NCBI GenBank assembly: GCA_045125245.1 | Contig: JBGVNF010000071.1 | Coordinates: 1 to 13,425, forward strand | DNA from: SVEL01 sp045125245 | GTDB lineage: Bacteria > Bacillota > Clostridia > Lachnospirales > Lachnospiraceae | Length of the DNA stretch: 13,425 nucleotides | Reading direction: 5' to 3' | Part shown: piece by piece, positions 6,584-13,365 of the stretch | Numbering within the stretch: the stretch's first letter is position 1 | How the letters are laid out: every line of letters starts with the position of its first letter | Notes under the pieces: generated by a model | Database searches by the model: none | Told to the model about the DNA's origin: nothing | What the model saw: the letters and a program-made list of their open reading frames with translations, nothing else | Translations under genes and position numbers: made by a program

Positions 6584-7543
6584 TTATTCTCCTTTATCCT
6601 GTAGGTAAGCGGCTCCCTGAATCACATTTTGGATAGAGAGCTGTCTGTTAATATAATTTAGGACATTTCGTTTGTTTTTGCTCCATTCAGGTGCAATAAG
6701 TATATTTTTAGGACCGTCTCCAGTCATTCTATGAATGACGATATCAGGTCTTATATTTGTTAACAGCTTTATAAGAATATCAGTATATTCCTCTAATGAC
6801 AAGACCTTAAATGGATTTTTTTCATACTCTATAGCTAAATCAGTATTTTTTAAAATGTGAAGGAGCTGTAGCTTGATTCCGTGAATTGGAAAATTATTTA
6901 CGTAACGAATCGTATTAACCATATCTTCATATGTTTCACCAGGAAGTCCTATAATGGTGTGAACTATTATGTGAATATGATTTGCTTTGGTATTTATTTT
7001 ATCGTTATATTTTTTGATAAGCTTTATAGCATTTTCAAAAATAAAATTGTCATAGCCACGTCGGATATATTTATATGAAGCTTCCTTGGTGGTTTGTAAT
7101 CCAAGCTCTATAAACACTGGCTTTATAAGATGAATTTCATATATAAGTGACATTATTTCTTCATCTATGCAATCAGGCCTTGTGGCAATGCTTATAGCTG
7201 CAATATCATCATTGGCAGCAGCTTCCGTATATATTTTACGAAGCCTCTCTATAGGAGCATATGTATTGGTATATGCTTGGAAATAAGCAATATACTGACC
7301 AGTGCCTTGAGTATCTTTTATCTTTCTGCACACGCGATTTTTGCCTTCTGTTATCTGATCTGTAATAGAAAGCCTATTTGATGATGCAAAATCCCCAGAA
7401 CCACCTTCTGAGCAGAAGATACAGCCTCTAGTGTCTATGGTACCGTCCCTGTTTGGACAAGTCATACCAGCATCGAGAGATATTTTATATATTTTTTTGC
7501 CGAAGCGATTTTTTAAATATGTACTAAAATCATTAATATACAT
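6584..7543 (-). CDS. TIGR01212-type radical SAM protein (YhcC/YtqA-like)
   Basis: This is a 319-residue radical SAM enzyme. The start region SLDAGMTCPNRDGT and the cluster cysteines C29, C41 and C44 (C-x11-C-x2-C, in CPNRDGTIDTRGCIFC) fit the TIGR01212 group, which includes E. coli YhcC and B. subtilis YtqA. Further group marks are YFQAYTNTYAP, ATRPDCI, ELGLQT and HIIVHTIIGLPGE. From memory, YtqA has been proposed as MnmL, acting in wobble-uridine modification of tRNA with the methyltransferase YtqB/MnmM. No YtqB-like gene is next to it here, so that role is inference. The start is supported by AGGAGG (complement of 7552-7557), 8 bases upstream. It is first in the operon with the DUF4364 gene. 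Confidence 0.92.
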   Translation of the reverse strand: MYINDFSTYLKNRFGKKIYKISLDAGMTCPNRDGTIDTRGCIFCSEGGSGDFASSNRLSITDQITEGKNRVCRKIKDTQGTGQYIAYFQAYTNTYAPIERLRKIYTEAAANDDIAAISIATRPDCIDEEIMSLIYEIHLIKPVFIELGLQTTKEASYKYIRRGYDNFIFENAIKLIKKYNDKINTKANHIHIIVHTIIGLPGETYEDMVNTIRYVNNFPIHGIKLQLLHILKNTDLAIEYEKNPFKVLSLEEYTDILIKLLTNIRPDIVIHRMTGDGPKNILIAPEWSKNKRNVLNYINRQLSIQNVIQGAAYLQDKGE

Positions 7544-7767
7544 AAAACGGCCCTCCTGTAGGTTTAATCGTAGCTATGTTTCAACTGAGATTGGGTTTAA
7601 GTATTTTATCATAAATTTTGGAAAAATAGTACTATCAATTTTATCCAATATATTGTATACTGTTAGAAGTATTCGACAATCAAATTTTCGAAATAACCCC
7701 CCATAAATTATTTTAATTTAATAATATTAGGACATTGTCATTAAAGTTTTGAAAGGAAGTGCAGAAC
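7544..7767. promoter_or_regulatory. Divergent intergenic region between the radical SAM gene and rho
   Basis: These 224 AT-rich bases separate two divergent genes and should hold both promoters. For the minus strand, TTGTCG (complement of 7674-7679) and TACAAT (complement of 7652-7657) are 16 bases apart. On the plus strand TATACT at 7656-7661 looks like a -10 but has no good -35. The two -10-like boxes share the palindrome GTATAC, so the promoters may exclude each other. The rho leader also carries a run of six C (7697-7702), a possible Rho-binding site for self-control. No strong hairpin was seen. Confidence 0.4.
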
Positions 7768-9378
7768 GTGAGAGAGAAATTGCAGTCATTACCAATGGTA
7801 GAGTTGCGTGAAATAGCTAAAGCCAATGGTATCAAAAGTGTCACAACTATGAGAAAGGAAGCCCTTATAACTAAGATTATAGAGTGTGGAAGTAAAGATT
7901 CCTCTAGTGAGACACCAGTTGTTTCAGAAAAACCTGCTACATATACAAAGAGAGAAGAAACAGAGAGACCAAATCCGTATCAGAGAAGAGAAGAAATAGA
8001 GAGACCAAATCCGTACCAGAGAAGAGAGGAAACAGAGCGACCTAATCCATATCAGAGAAGGGAAGAGAGTGCTGCTTCTTACCAGAAAAGAGAAGAGTTT
8101 GACAAAGTACAGGGAAAAGCACAGGTTAGAAATGAAATTCCAGGAAAGATATATATTTCACCTGTTTGCCCAGATGTACCACTTGATGGAAGCTTGACAC
8201 CTGAGGAGGAGACGAGAAGACTCCAGGCGGATATATATGACGAAACCTTAGACAGCGGACAAAAGACTCGAGGTATCCTTGAGATTATGCCAGAAGGTTT
8301 TGGATTTATTAGATGCGAGAATTATATGCCTGGTGATAATGATATCTACGTGGCACCAGCGCAGATTAGAAGATATAACTTAAAGACAGGAGATATTATC
8401 ACTGGTAGAGTTAAGATAAGAATGGCTACTGAGAAATTTGCAGCGCTTTTATATATAGAGCAGGTTAATGGATTTTCATTGGGACAGGCTAAGCTTAGAA
8501 AGGCATTTGAAGATTTAACACCTATATTCCCAAATGAGAGAATAAGACTTGAAACAGAAAAGCATAACACTGCAATGCGTATAGTAGATGTGGTTTCACC
8601 AATTGGTAAGGGACAGAGAGGTATGATTGTTTCGCCACCAAAGGCAGGTAAGACAACACTTCTTAAGGAAGTAGCTAAGAGTGTTACACAGAATAATCCA
8701 GAGATGCACATGATAATTCTTCTTATTGATGAGCGTCCAGAAGAGGTTACAGATATTAAGGAAGCTATAGAAGGTAACAATGTGGAAGTTATCTATTCTA
8801 CATTTGATGAACTTCCAGATCATCACAAGAGAGTATCAGAGATGGTTATAGAGAGAGCTAAGAGACTTGTAGAGCATGGAAAGGACGTTATAATCCTCCT
8901 TGATAGTATCACTCGTCTTGCTAGAGCGTACAATCTTGTAGTACCAGCTAGTGGTAGAACATTATCAGGCGGTCTTGATCCAGCTGCATTACATATGCCA
9001 AAGAGATTTTTTGGTGCAGCTAGAAATATGAGAGAGGGCGGAAGTCTTACAATTCTTGCAACAGCCCTTGTAGACACAGGAAGCAGAATGGATGATGTAG
9101 TTTACGAAGAATTTAAGGGAACAGGTAATATGGAGCTTATCCTTGATAGAAAGCTTTCAGAAAAGAGAGTATTCCCAGCTATTGATATTGTTAAATCAGG
9201 CACACGCCGTGAAGATTTACTTCTTGATGAAACTGAGCAGGAAGCTGTAGATATAATGAGAAAGGCCATTAATTCTATGAAGGCCGATGAAGCAGTGGAA
9301 AGAATTATTGATTTATTCGCTAAAACTAAGAACAATGATGAATTTTGCAATATGGTTAAAAAGACAAAACTTGTTTAA
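7768..9378 (+). CDS. rho: Transcription termination factor Rho, with repeat insertion
   Basis: Rho is the hexameric RNA helicase that ends transcription. A GTG at 7759 is in frame, but aaagga (7752-7757) lies too close to it and fits the GTG at 7768 (10 bases), giving MREKLQSLPMVELREIAK, the usual Rho start. Domains: a Rho N-terminal helix domain (1-42); a charged low-complexity insertion (about 43-115) with three near-identical 12-residue repeats; an RNA-binding cold-shock fold (about 169-216, GILEIMPEGFGFIR...DIYVAPAQIRR); and the RecA-type ATPase with Walker A SPPKAGKTT (289-297), IDERPEE (320-326, catalytic Glu), Walker B VIILLD (to D379), Q-loop and R-loop. The length is 536, against 419 in E. 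coli, and the insertion accounts for much of the excess. All catalytic residues are present. No clear intrinsic terminator follows, so rpmE may be reached by read-through. Confidence 0.97.
   Translation: MREKLQSLPMVELREIAKANGIKSVTTMRKEALITKIIECGSKDSSSETPVVSEKPATYTKREETERPNPYQRREEIERPNPYQRREETERPNPYQRREESAASYQKREEFDKVQGKAQVRNEIPGKIYISPVCPDVPLDGSLTPEEETRRLQADIYDETLDSGQKTRGILEIMPEGFGFIRCENYMPGDNDIYVAPAQIRRYNLKTGDIITGRVKIRMATEKFAALLYIEQVNGFSLGQAKLRKAFEDLTPIFPNERIRLETEKHNTAMRIVDVVSPIGKGQRGMIVSPPKAGKTTLLKEVAKSVTQNNPEMHMIILLIDERPEEVTDIKEAIEGNNVEVIYSTFDELPDHHKRVSEMVIERAKRLVEHGKDVIILLDSITRLARAYNLVVPASGRTLSGGLDPAALHMPKRFFGAARNMREGGSLTILATALVDTGSRMDDVVYEEFKGTGNMELILDRKLSEKRVFPAIDIVKSGTRREDLLLDETEQEAVDIMRKAINSMKADEAVERIIDLFAKTKNNDEFCNMVKKTKLV
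7948..8085 (+). repeat. In-frame 36-bp tandem repeats inside rho
   Basis: Three 36-bp units (7948-7983, 7984-8019, 8020-8055) encode KREETERPNPYQ, RREEIERPNPYQ and RREETERPNPYQ. A degenerate fourth unit (RREESAASYQ, to 8085) follows, then another KREE. The units differ mostly at silent or near-silent sites, which suggests recent duplication with the protein sequence kept. Charge alternates between Arg and Glu, as in a disordered RNA-contacting or phase-separating linker. Confidence 0.9.
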
Positions 9379-9505
9379 AAATGTCTTGCATATATTTTAG
9401 GTATATGATAGACTTATTAGGTTGCATTATGTGTTTATGTACACATAAAATAAAAAAAGACGGAATTGGTAAAGTCCAATTTTGCAGGAAGTATGAGGTG
9501 AAATT
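9379..9505 (+). promoter_or_regulatory. rpmE upstream region, possible promoter and leader
   Basis: This gap contains TTGCAT (9386-9391) and TAGACT (9409-9414), 17 bases apart, as a weak promoter candidate. It also has two hairpins: ttatgtgt/acacataa (9427-9434 with 9441-9448) and aattgg/ccaatt (9464-9469 with 9476-9481). The second ends 24 bases before the start codon. Autoregulatory L31 leaders are known in Firmicutes, and this region has the right place and size, but I cannot match a consensus by eye. Confidence 0.3.
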
Positions 9506-9715
9506 ATGAAGGAAGGAATCCATCCAGAGTATTATCAGGCTAAGGTAGTATGTAACTGTGGTAACGAGTTCGTTACAGGTTCTACAAAGGAAGGCATCCA
9601 CGTAGAAATCTGTTCTAAGTGCCATTCATTCTACACAGGTCAGCAGAAGGCTGCACAGGCTAGAGGACGTATTGAAATGTTCAATCGTAAGTATGGCGTT
9701 AAGTCTGACAACTAA
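9506..9715 (+). CDS. rpmE: 50S ribosomal protein L31, zinc-binding type
   Basis: The 69-residue protein starts MKEGIHPEYY and carries the four zinc ligands C16, C18, C36 and C39 (CNC and CSKC), so it is the zinc-containing form that also acts as a zinc store. TGSTKEGIHVEIC and the basic C-terminal FNRKYG are family marks. GAGGTG (9495-9500), 5 bases before the ATG, sets the start. The place between rho and DUF1385 is common in Clostridia. A clear terminator follows. Confidence 0.97.
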   Translation: MKEGIHPEYYQAKVVCNCGNEFVTGSTKEGIHVEICSKCHSFYTGQQKAAQARGRIEMFNRKYGVKSDN

Positions 9716-9728
9716 TAGGATTATTGAT

Positions 9729-9758
9729 AAGGTCGAGAATTTAATTCCCGACCTTTTT
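9729..9758 (+). terminator. Intrinsic terminator after rpmE
   Basis: aaggtcg (9729-9735) pairs with cgacctt (9749-9755). After one A-C mismatch a second short helix (gaat with attc) closes the loop, and the T-run covers 9754-9758. It lies 14 bases after the rpmE stop. Confidence 0.85.
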
Positions 9759-9785
9759 AACATCATATGGTACCTATAGATAAGT

Positions 9786-9821
9786 TTGCTGCGTCATATT
9801 ATAAAATCGTATAATATGACG
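9786..9821. promoter_or_regulatory. Perfect 12-bp dyad with embedded TATAAT, candidate operator/promoter for DUF1385 operon
   Basis: The arms cgtcatattata (9792-9803) and tataatatgacg (9810-9821) are exact complements around the 6-base spacer aaatcg. There is no T-run after it, so it is not an intrinsic terminator. TATAAT (9810-9815) sits in the right arm with a weak TTGCTG (9786-9791) 18 bases before it, and the mirrored TATAAT is present on the minus strand. A repressor bound here would block RNA polymerase. It lies 80 bases before the DUF1385 start. An RNA hairpin is the other reading. Confidence 0.45.
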
Positions 9822-9900
9822 AATGAAGGTTTATGATATTGCGAAGGTATAATTGAGTAATTAATAATAATATATAAATATTATAGAGAGGATTTGTGGT

Positions 9901-10923
9901 ATGAAATCGTCGGGAATTGGCGGACAGGCTGTGCTTGAAGGCATTATGATGCGTAATGGCGGGAAATATGCTGTAGCAGTTAGAAAGCCAGATAAAGAGA
10001 TTATTATAGATGTGAAGGAACATGTGGGACTTACTGAGAAGTATAAGTTTTTGAATGTACCTTTTATAAGAGGTGTTTTTAAGTTTGCGGAATCTTTGTC
10101 GATAGGTATAAAGACTTTGACTTATTCTGCGGAGTTTTTTGATGATGAAGAGGAAGAAAATATAAAGGAAAATGCTTCTGATGAGAAGAGTGAAAAGAAG
10201 GAAATTAATCCTAAGCTTGAAAGCTTCCTTATGGGGCTTACAGTGTGCTTTTCGGTTTTATTTTCTGTTGGCTTATTTATTGTACTTCCGTTTTTGATAG
10301 GCGAGTTTTTTAGAAAGATTGTAGGTATAGAGTCTAATACGGTAATTGCTATTTTTGAAGGTTTTGCTAGAATTTCTATATTTATATTGTATCTTGTGCT
10401 TATATCTAAGATGAAGGATATACAGCGAACTTTTATGTATCACGGTGCTGAGCACAAGTGTATAAATTGCATTGAACATGGTATGGATCTTAATCTTGAA
10501 AATGTGAAGAAGAGCTCAAGACTTCACAAAAGATGTGGTACAAGCTTTTTATTATTTGTTGTAGTTATAAGTATTATAAGCTTTATTATAGTGTCGGCTA
10601 TTATCCCAGAGGCTTCTACAGGATGGCTTAAGCTTGTTGTTCGTCTTGCGCTTATTCCTGTGATAGCAGGTATTTCATTTGAAATATTACGTCTTGCAGG
10701 TAATAGTGATGGCAAGATTATTGGACTTTTAAGCAAGCCTGGTATGTGGTTGCAGCAGCTTACAACTATTGAGCCTGAGGATGATATGATAGAGGTTGGT
10801 ATCGCTTCAGTGGAGGCTATATTTGACTGGAAGAAGTATCTTGTAGACAATTTTGGAGAGAACTCAGTAGATAATAGTAAGACAGATGGTACTATGGCAA
10901 ATGATATCCCGGCTGGAGAGTAA
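9901..10923 (+). CDS. DUF1385 family membrane protein (YqhQ-like)
   Basis: This 340-residue protein has the DUF1385 marks GGQAVLEGIMMRN (7-19), YHGAEHKCIN (180-189), RLHKRCGTSF (207-216) and LQQLTTIEPEDDMIEV (284-299). Membrane segments lie at about 110-133, 148-169, 213-236 and 246-264. An acidic/charged stretch (81-103, DDEEEEN...) sits between the first domain and the membrane part. The conserved His and Cys residues in HGAEHKC and HKRCG look like metal ligands, but no reaction is established to my knowledge. The B. subtilis homologue is YqhQ. A gaggat site about 8 bases before the ATG supports the start. It is 3 bases from prmC, so the two are co-transcribed. Confidence 0.92.
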   Translation: MKSSGIGGQAVLEGIMMRNGGKYAVAVRKPDKEIIIDVKEHVGLTEKYKFLNVPFIRGVFKFAESLSIGIKTLTYSAEFFDDEEEENIKENASDEKSEKKEINPKLESFLMGLTVCFSVLFSVGLFIVLPFLIGEFFRKIVGIESNTVIAIFEGFARISIFILYLVLISKMKDIQRTFMYHGAEHKCINCIEHGMDLNLENVKKSSRLHKRCGTSFLLFVVVISIISFIIVSAIIPEASTGWLKLVVRLALIPVIAGISFEILRLAGNSDGKIIGLLSKPGMWLQQLTTIEPEDDMIEVGIASVEAIFDWKKYLVDNFGENSVDNSKTDGTMANDIPAGE

Positions 10924-10926
10924 AAT

Positions 10927-11784
10927 ATGAAGTATAGAGAAATTTTGCTGGCTGGTGAGGAAAAACTGGCGTCACAAAATATAGCAGATAGTAAAAATGA
11001 TGCTTGGCTTTTGTTTGAACATATTTTTAAAATGCCACGTCATAAATATTTTATGAATTCCACTGATGAGTGCGTGGATGAAAAGCTTTACAATGACTAT
11101 CTGGATGCTATAGAAATAAGAGCGAATCATATTCCTTTGCAGCATATTACTAAGACACAGGATTTTATGGGAATGACCTTTAATGTAAATGAGAATGTTC
11201 TTATTCCTAGACAGGATACAGAGGTGCTTGTGGAAAAGGCATTGTCAGTTATGAAGGATGGCGACAAGGTGCTTGATATGTGTACCGGTTCTGGATGCAT
11301 TGCTATAAGTATCGCAAAGCTTAAAAATGTGGATGTGACAGCAGTTGATATATCGCCTAAGGCATTGGAAGTAGCTAGAGAAAATGCAAAAAATCTTGGC
11401 GCGTCAAATGTTACTTTCATAGAAAGTAATCTTTTTAAAAAAATATATGAAGATAGTACTAGTAAAAATTGTAATAAGTATGATATTATAGTTTCGAATC
11501 CGCCATATATAAAAAGTCTTGATATAGAAGACTTGATGGTAGAGGTAAAAGAACATGAGCCACGTCTTGCACTAGATGGTGACGAAGATGGGCTTAAGTT
11601 CTATAGAGCCATTACTAGAGCTTCACTAGATTTCTTAAAATCGGGTGGTTATCTTATTTACGAGATAGGATGTGATCAGGGAGAAGATTTAAGAAATATT
11701 ATGGTGGAAAATGGATTTATAGATATAGAGATAATTAAGGATTTGGCAGGTCTTGATAGAGTATGCATAGGAATTAAGAGTTAG
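10927..11784 (+). CDS. prmC: Release factor glutamine methyltransferase PrmC (HemK)
   Basis: PrmC uses S-adenosylmethionine to N5-methylate the glutamine of the GGQ motif of release factors, which speeds peptide release. The 285-residue protein has a helical N-terminal substrate domain (1-80), the linker IPRQDTE (93-99), the SAM loop DMCTGSGCIAISIA (117-130), the acidic VDIS (140-143), and the catalytic NPPY (191-194) in IVSNPPYI. GGAGAG (10915-10920) in the end of the DUF1385 gene is its ribosome site. Its substrate RF1 is encoded by the next gene. Confidence 0.96.
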   Translation: MKYREILLAGEEKLASQNIADSKNDAWLLFEHIFKMPRHKYFMNSTDECVDEKLYNDYLDAIEIRANHIPLQHITKTQDFMGMTFNVNENVLIPRQDTEVLVEKALSVMKDGDKVLDMCTGSGCIAISIAKLKNVDVTAVDISPKALEVARENAKNLGASNVTFIESNLFKKIYEDSTSKNCNKYDIIVSNPPYIKSLDIEDLMVEVKEHEPRLALDGDEDGLKFYRAITRASLDFLKSGGYLIYEIGCDQGEDLRNIMVENGFIDIEIIKDLAGLDRVCIGIKS

Positions 11785-11849
11785 ATAATTTATACTTAAT
11801 ACCTATAGGTTATGCCGTAAGAATTATGTCAGAAGGAAAGGATAATAAA

Positions 11850-12923
11850 ATGTTTGATAAGTTGGATGATATTTTAGTAAGATTTGAAGAAGTATTAAAA
11901 GAATTAAATGATCCTGCGGTAGTAAATGACCAGCAGAAGTTTAGAAAGCTTATGAAGGAGCAAAATGACCTTGCGCCTATCGTAGAAGCATACAAGGCTT
12001 ACAAGCAGGCAAAGCAGGATGTAGAGGATTCACTTGCTATTCTTGAGAATGAAAGTGATGACGATATGAGAGAGCTTGCAAAGGAAGAGTTAAATGATGC
12101 AAAGGGGCGTATCGAGGAGCTTGAGCAGGAGATGAAGATTCTTCTTCTTCCAAAGGACCCTAATGATGATAAGAATATCGTAGTAGAAATTCGTGCAGGT
12201 GCAGGTGGAGATGAAGCAGCGCTTTTTGCAGCTGAGCTTTATCGTATGTACTGTCATTACGCAGAAGCTAATAGATGGAAGATTGAACTTATTAACATGG
12301 ATGATACAGGTATCGGTGGTATGAAGGAAGTAGAATTCATGGTTAAGGGTAAGGGAGCATACTCAGTGCTTAAGTATGAGAGTGGTGTTCATAGAGTACA
12401 GCGTGTACCTGAGACAGAGTCAGGCGGACGTATCCATACATCAACAGCTACAGTAGCTGTTATCCCAGAGGCAGAAGAAGTAGATATCAAGATTGATGAA
12501 AAGGATATCCGTATCGACGTTATGCGTGCTTCAGGAAACGGTGGACAGTGTGTCAATACAACAGACTCAGCTGTTAGACTTACACATTACCCAACAGGTA
12601 TCGTAATCTATAGCCAGACAGAAAAGTCTCAGATTCAGAATAGAGAAAAAGCATTTGCACTCCTTAGAGCGAAGCTTTACGATTTAGAGCTTCAGAAGGC
12701 ACACGACGCAGAGGCAGAGGCTAGAAGAAGCCAGATTGGTACTGGTGACCGTTCAGAGAAGATTAGAACATACAACTTCCCACAGGGACGTGTAACAGAC
12801 CATAGAATTAAGCTTACATTATACAAGATTGATCAGATTATGAATGGTGACATTCAGGAGATTATCGATGCGCTTATAGCAGCAGACCAGGCGGCTAAGC
12901 TTGCACAGGTAAGCGAGGACTAA
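11850..12923 (+). CDS. prfA: Peptide chain release factor 1
   Basis: RF1 recognises UAA and UAG stop codons on the ribosome and triggers release of the peptide. An ATG at 11826 is in frame, but AAAGGA (11837-11842) lies downstream of it and 7 bases before the ATG at 11850, which also gives the family start MFDKL. That leaves 357 residues, the normal length. The codon-reading PxT motif is PET (187-189) in RVQRVPETESGGRIHTS. The catalytic GGQ is at 231-233 in GNGGQCVNTTDSAVR, with Cys where His often follows. The RF1 tail VTDHRI is present. The PxT motif and the absence of an RF2 SPF motif support RF1 over RF2. It forms an operon with prmC. Confidence 0.97.
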   Translation: MFDKLDDILVRFEEVLKELNDPAVVNDQQKFRKLMKEQNDLAPIVEAYKAYKQAKQDVEDSLAILENESDDDMRELAKEELNDAKGRIEELEQEMKILLLPKDPNDDKNIVVEIRAGAGGDEAALFAAELYRMYCHYAEANRWKIELINMDDTGIGGMKEVEFMVKGKGAYSVLKYESGVHRVQRVPETESGGRIHTSTATVAVIPEAEEVDIKIDEKDIRIDVMRASGNGGQCVNTTDSAVRLTHYPTGIVIYSQTEKSQIQNREKAFALLRAKLYDLELQKAHDAEAEARRSQIGTGDRSEKIRTYNFPQGRVTDHRIKLTLYKIDQIMNGDIQEIIDALIAADQAAKLAQVSED

Positions 12924-12975
12924 AAATAGGCCGAGTTTGGATGTGAGATTGAAAATCTTATATTGAAATTATAAA

Positions 12976-13022
12976 AGAGATGCTCTATATCAGCTTAAGA
13001 GGCTGATATAGAGCATTTTTTT
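12976..13022 (+). terminator. Strong intrinsic terminator after prfA
   Basis: A perfect 15-bp stem (12980-12994, atgctctatatcagc, with 13002-13016) and a 7-base loop are followed by seven T (13016-13022); A-rich bases upstream can add pairs. It closes the rpmE-side operon. The 56 bases before it hold no gene. Confidence 0.93.
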
Positions 13023-13036
13023 GTGGAGGGGCTGCA

Positions 13037-13105
13037 GTGCGTCGAAAAAAAGTGTTGTACAAGTATGCATGGCACTTTATAATGAGTTATATAAACTTGA
13101 AGTGA
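13037..13105 (+). CDS. Candidate small ORF, 22 aa, unrecognised
   Basis: ggaggg at 13025-13030 lies 6 bases before a GTG that opens a 22-codon frame (MRRKKVLYKYAWHFIMSYIN, then LK) ending in TGA. The peptide is basic at its start and hydrophobic/aromatic after. Ten bases on, a GC-rich hairpin with a T-run follows, so the layout resembles a leader peptide and attenuator, or a small basic peptide gene. Against it, a promoter-like pair lies inside the frame, the frame is short, and the strong terminator just before cuts off read-through. It may also be a remnant of a larger gene. Function unknown. Confidence 0.25.
   Translation: MRRKKVLYKYAWHFIMSYINLK
13055..13083 (+). promoter_or_regulatory. 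Candidate promoter with perfect -10
   Basis: TTGTAC (13055-13060) and TATAAT (13078-13083) are 17 bases apart. The -35 is only half matched and is part of the palindrome TTGTACAA. Transcription would start near 13090 and meet the hairpin terminator at 13115-13152, so a transcript of about 60 bases or a read-through leader for the gene at 13366 is expected. Confidence 0.45.
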
Positions 13106-13114
13106 ACAAAATCG

Positions 13115-13152
13115 CTGCGCGATGGCCTGCCAAGGCTGTGGCGCAGTTTTTT
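13115..13152 (+). terminator. GC-rich hairpin with T-run
   Basis: ctgcgc (13115-13120) pairs with gcgcag (13141-13146). An inner gcct/aggc helix with loop gcca fits inside, with unpaired gatg and tgtg between the helices. Six T follow (13147-13152), then ac and seven more T. It has no recognised gene before it, so it may end a short RNA or serve as an attenuator. Its GC content is unlike the flanks. Confidence 0.6.
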
Positions 13153-13166
13153 ACTTTTTTTAAAAA

Positions 13167-13254
13167 AGGCAGTGACAGGATTGTCCCAAGATAGTATTGT
13201 TAAAGTGCGACCAATAACAAACTTCACACACGGGCTTAGTCCCAACAACTGCCT
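13167..13254 (+). other. Possible structured RNA leader or mobile-element end
   Basis: aggcagt (13167-13173) can pair with actgcct (13248-13254), closing 88 bases. Inside are two small hairpins, gaca-ggat-tgtc (13174-13185) and ggg-cttagt-ccc (13232-13243), and a direct repeat gtcccaa (13183-13189 and 13239-13245). No protein frame was seen. The bases gcct (13251-13254) could instead pair with aggc (13275-13278) at the base of the next terminator, as a switch would need. I cannot match it to a known riboswitch class. The inverted and direct repeats could also belong to an insertion-sequence end. Confidence 0.3.
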
Positions 13255-13275
13255 ATGAAAAGAATATCATCTTTA

Positions 13276-13303
13276 GGCTGCTTACACAAGCAGTTTTATT
13301 TTT
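13276..13303 (+). terminator. Intrinsic terminator in the leader of the last gene
   Basis: ctgctt (13278-13283) and aagcag (13288-13293) pair around the loop acac. G-U pairs may extend the base, and ttttattttt follows. It lies 63 bases before the start codon at 13366 and would stop transcripts arriving from upstream. Confidence 0.65.
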
Positions 13304-13310
13304 CAAATGC

Positions 13311-13360
13311 ACCTCCATGATAGGTATTTACTATTATTACTACTTTTATTTCATGGAGGT
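13311..13360 (+). promoter_or_regulatory. Inverted repeat masking the ribosome site of the last gene
   Basis: acctccatga (13311-13320) is the exact complement of tcatggaggt (13351-13360), with a 30-base AT-rich loop between. The right arm contains the whole GGAGG of the gene starting at 13366, so in RNA the stem would hide it. Such masking is used in translational control and in insertion sequences to block expression from outside transcripts. Confidence 0.6.
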
Positions 13361-13365
13361 CTTTT

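Noticed and set aside
7948..8085. CRISPR-like array
   Set aside because: The 36-bp units are contiguous without spacers and are in frame within rho.
8346..9350. Several minus-strand frames opposite rho
   Set aside because: They are antisense shadows of the conserved ATPase region, with no ribosome sites or recognisable domains.
9427..9448. ttatgtgt/acacataa hairpin after rho as a rho terminator
   Set aside because: It is followed by an A-rich run, not T, on the plus strand. On the minus strand the T-run precedes the hairpin, so it cannot work as an intrinsic terminator in either direction.
9464..9483. aattgg/ccaatttt hairpin as a terminator before rpmE
   Set aside because: The stem has only 6 bp, is AT-rich, and has four T at most. 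It is more likely a weak leader structure.
11826..11849. ATG 11826 as the prfA start
   Set aside because: The purine-rich ribosome site lies after it and serves ATG 11850, which gives the usual RF1 N-terminus.
13160..13310. T-box, SAM, purine, glycine or c-di-GMP riboswitch
   Set aside because: None of the conserved core sequences that I know for these classes could be found here, so only an unclassified structure is reported.
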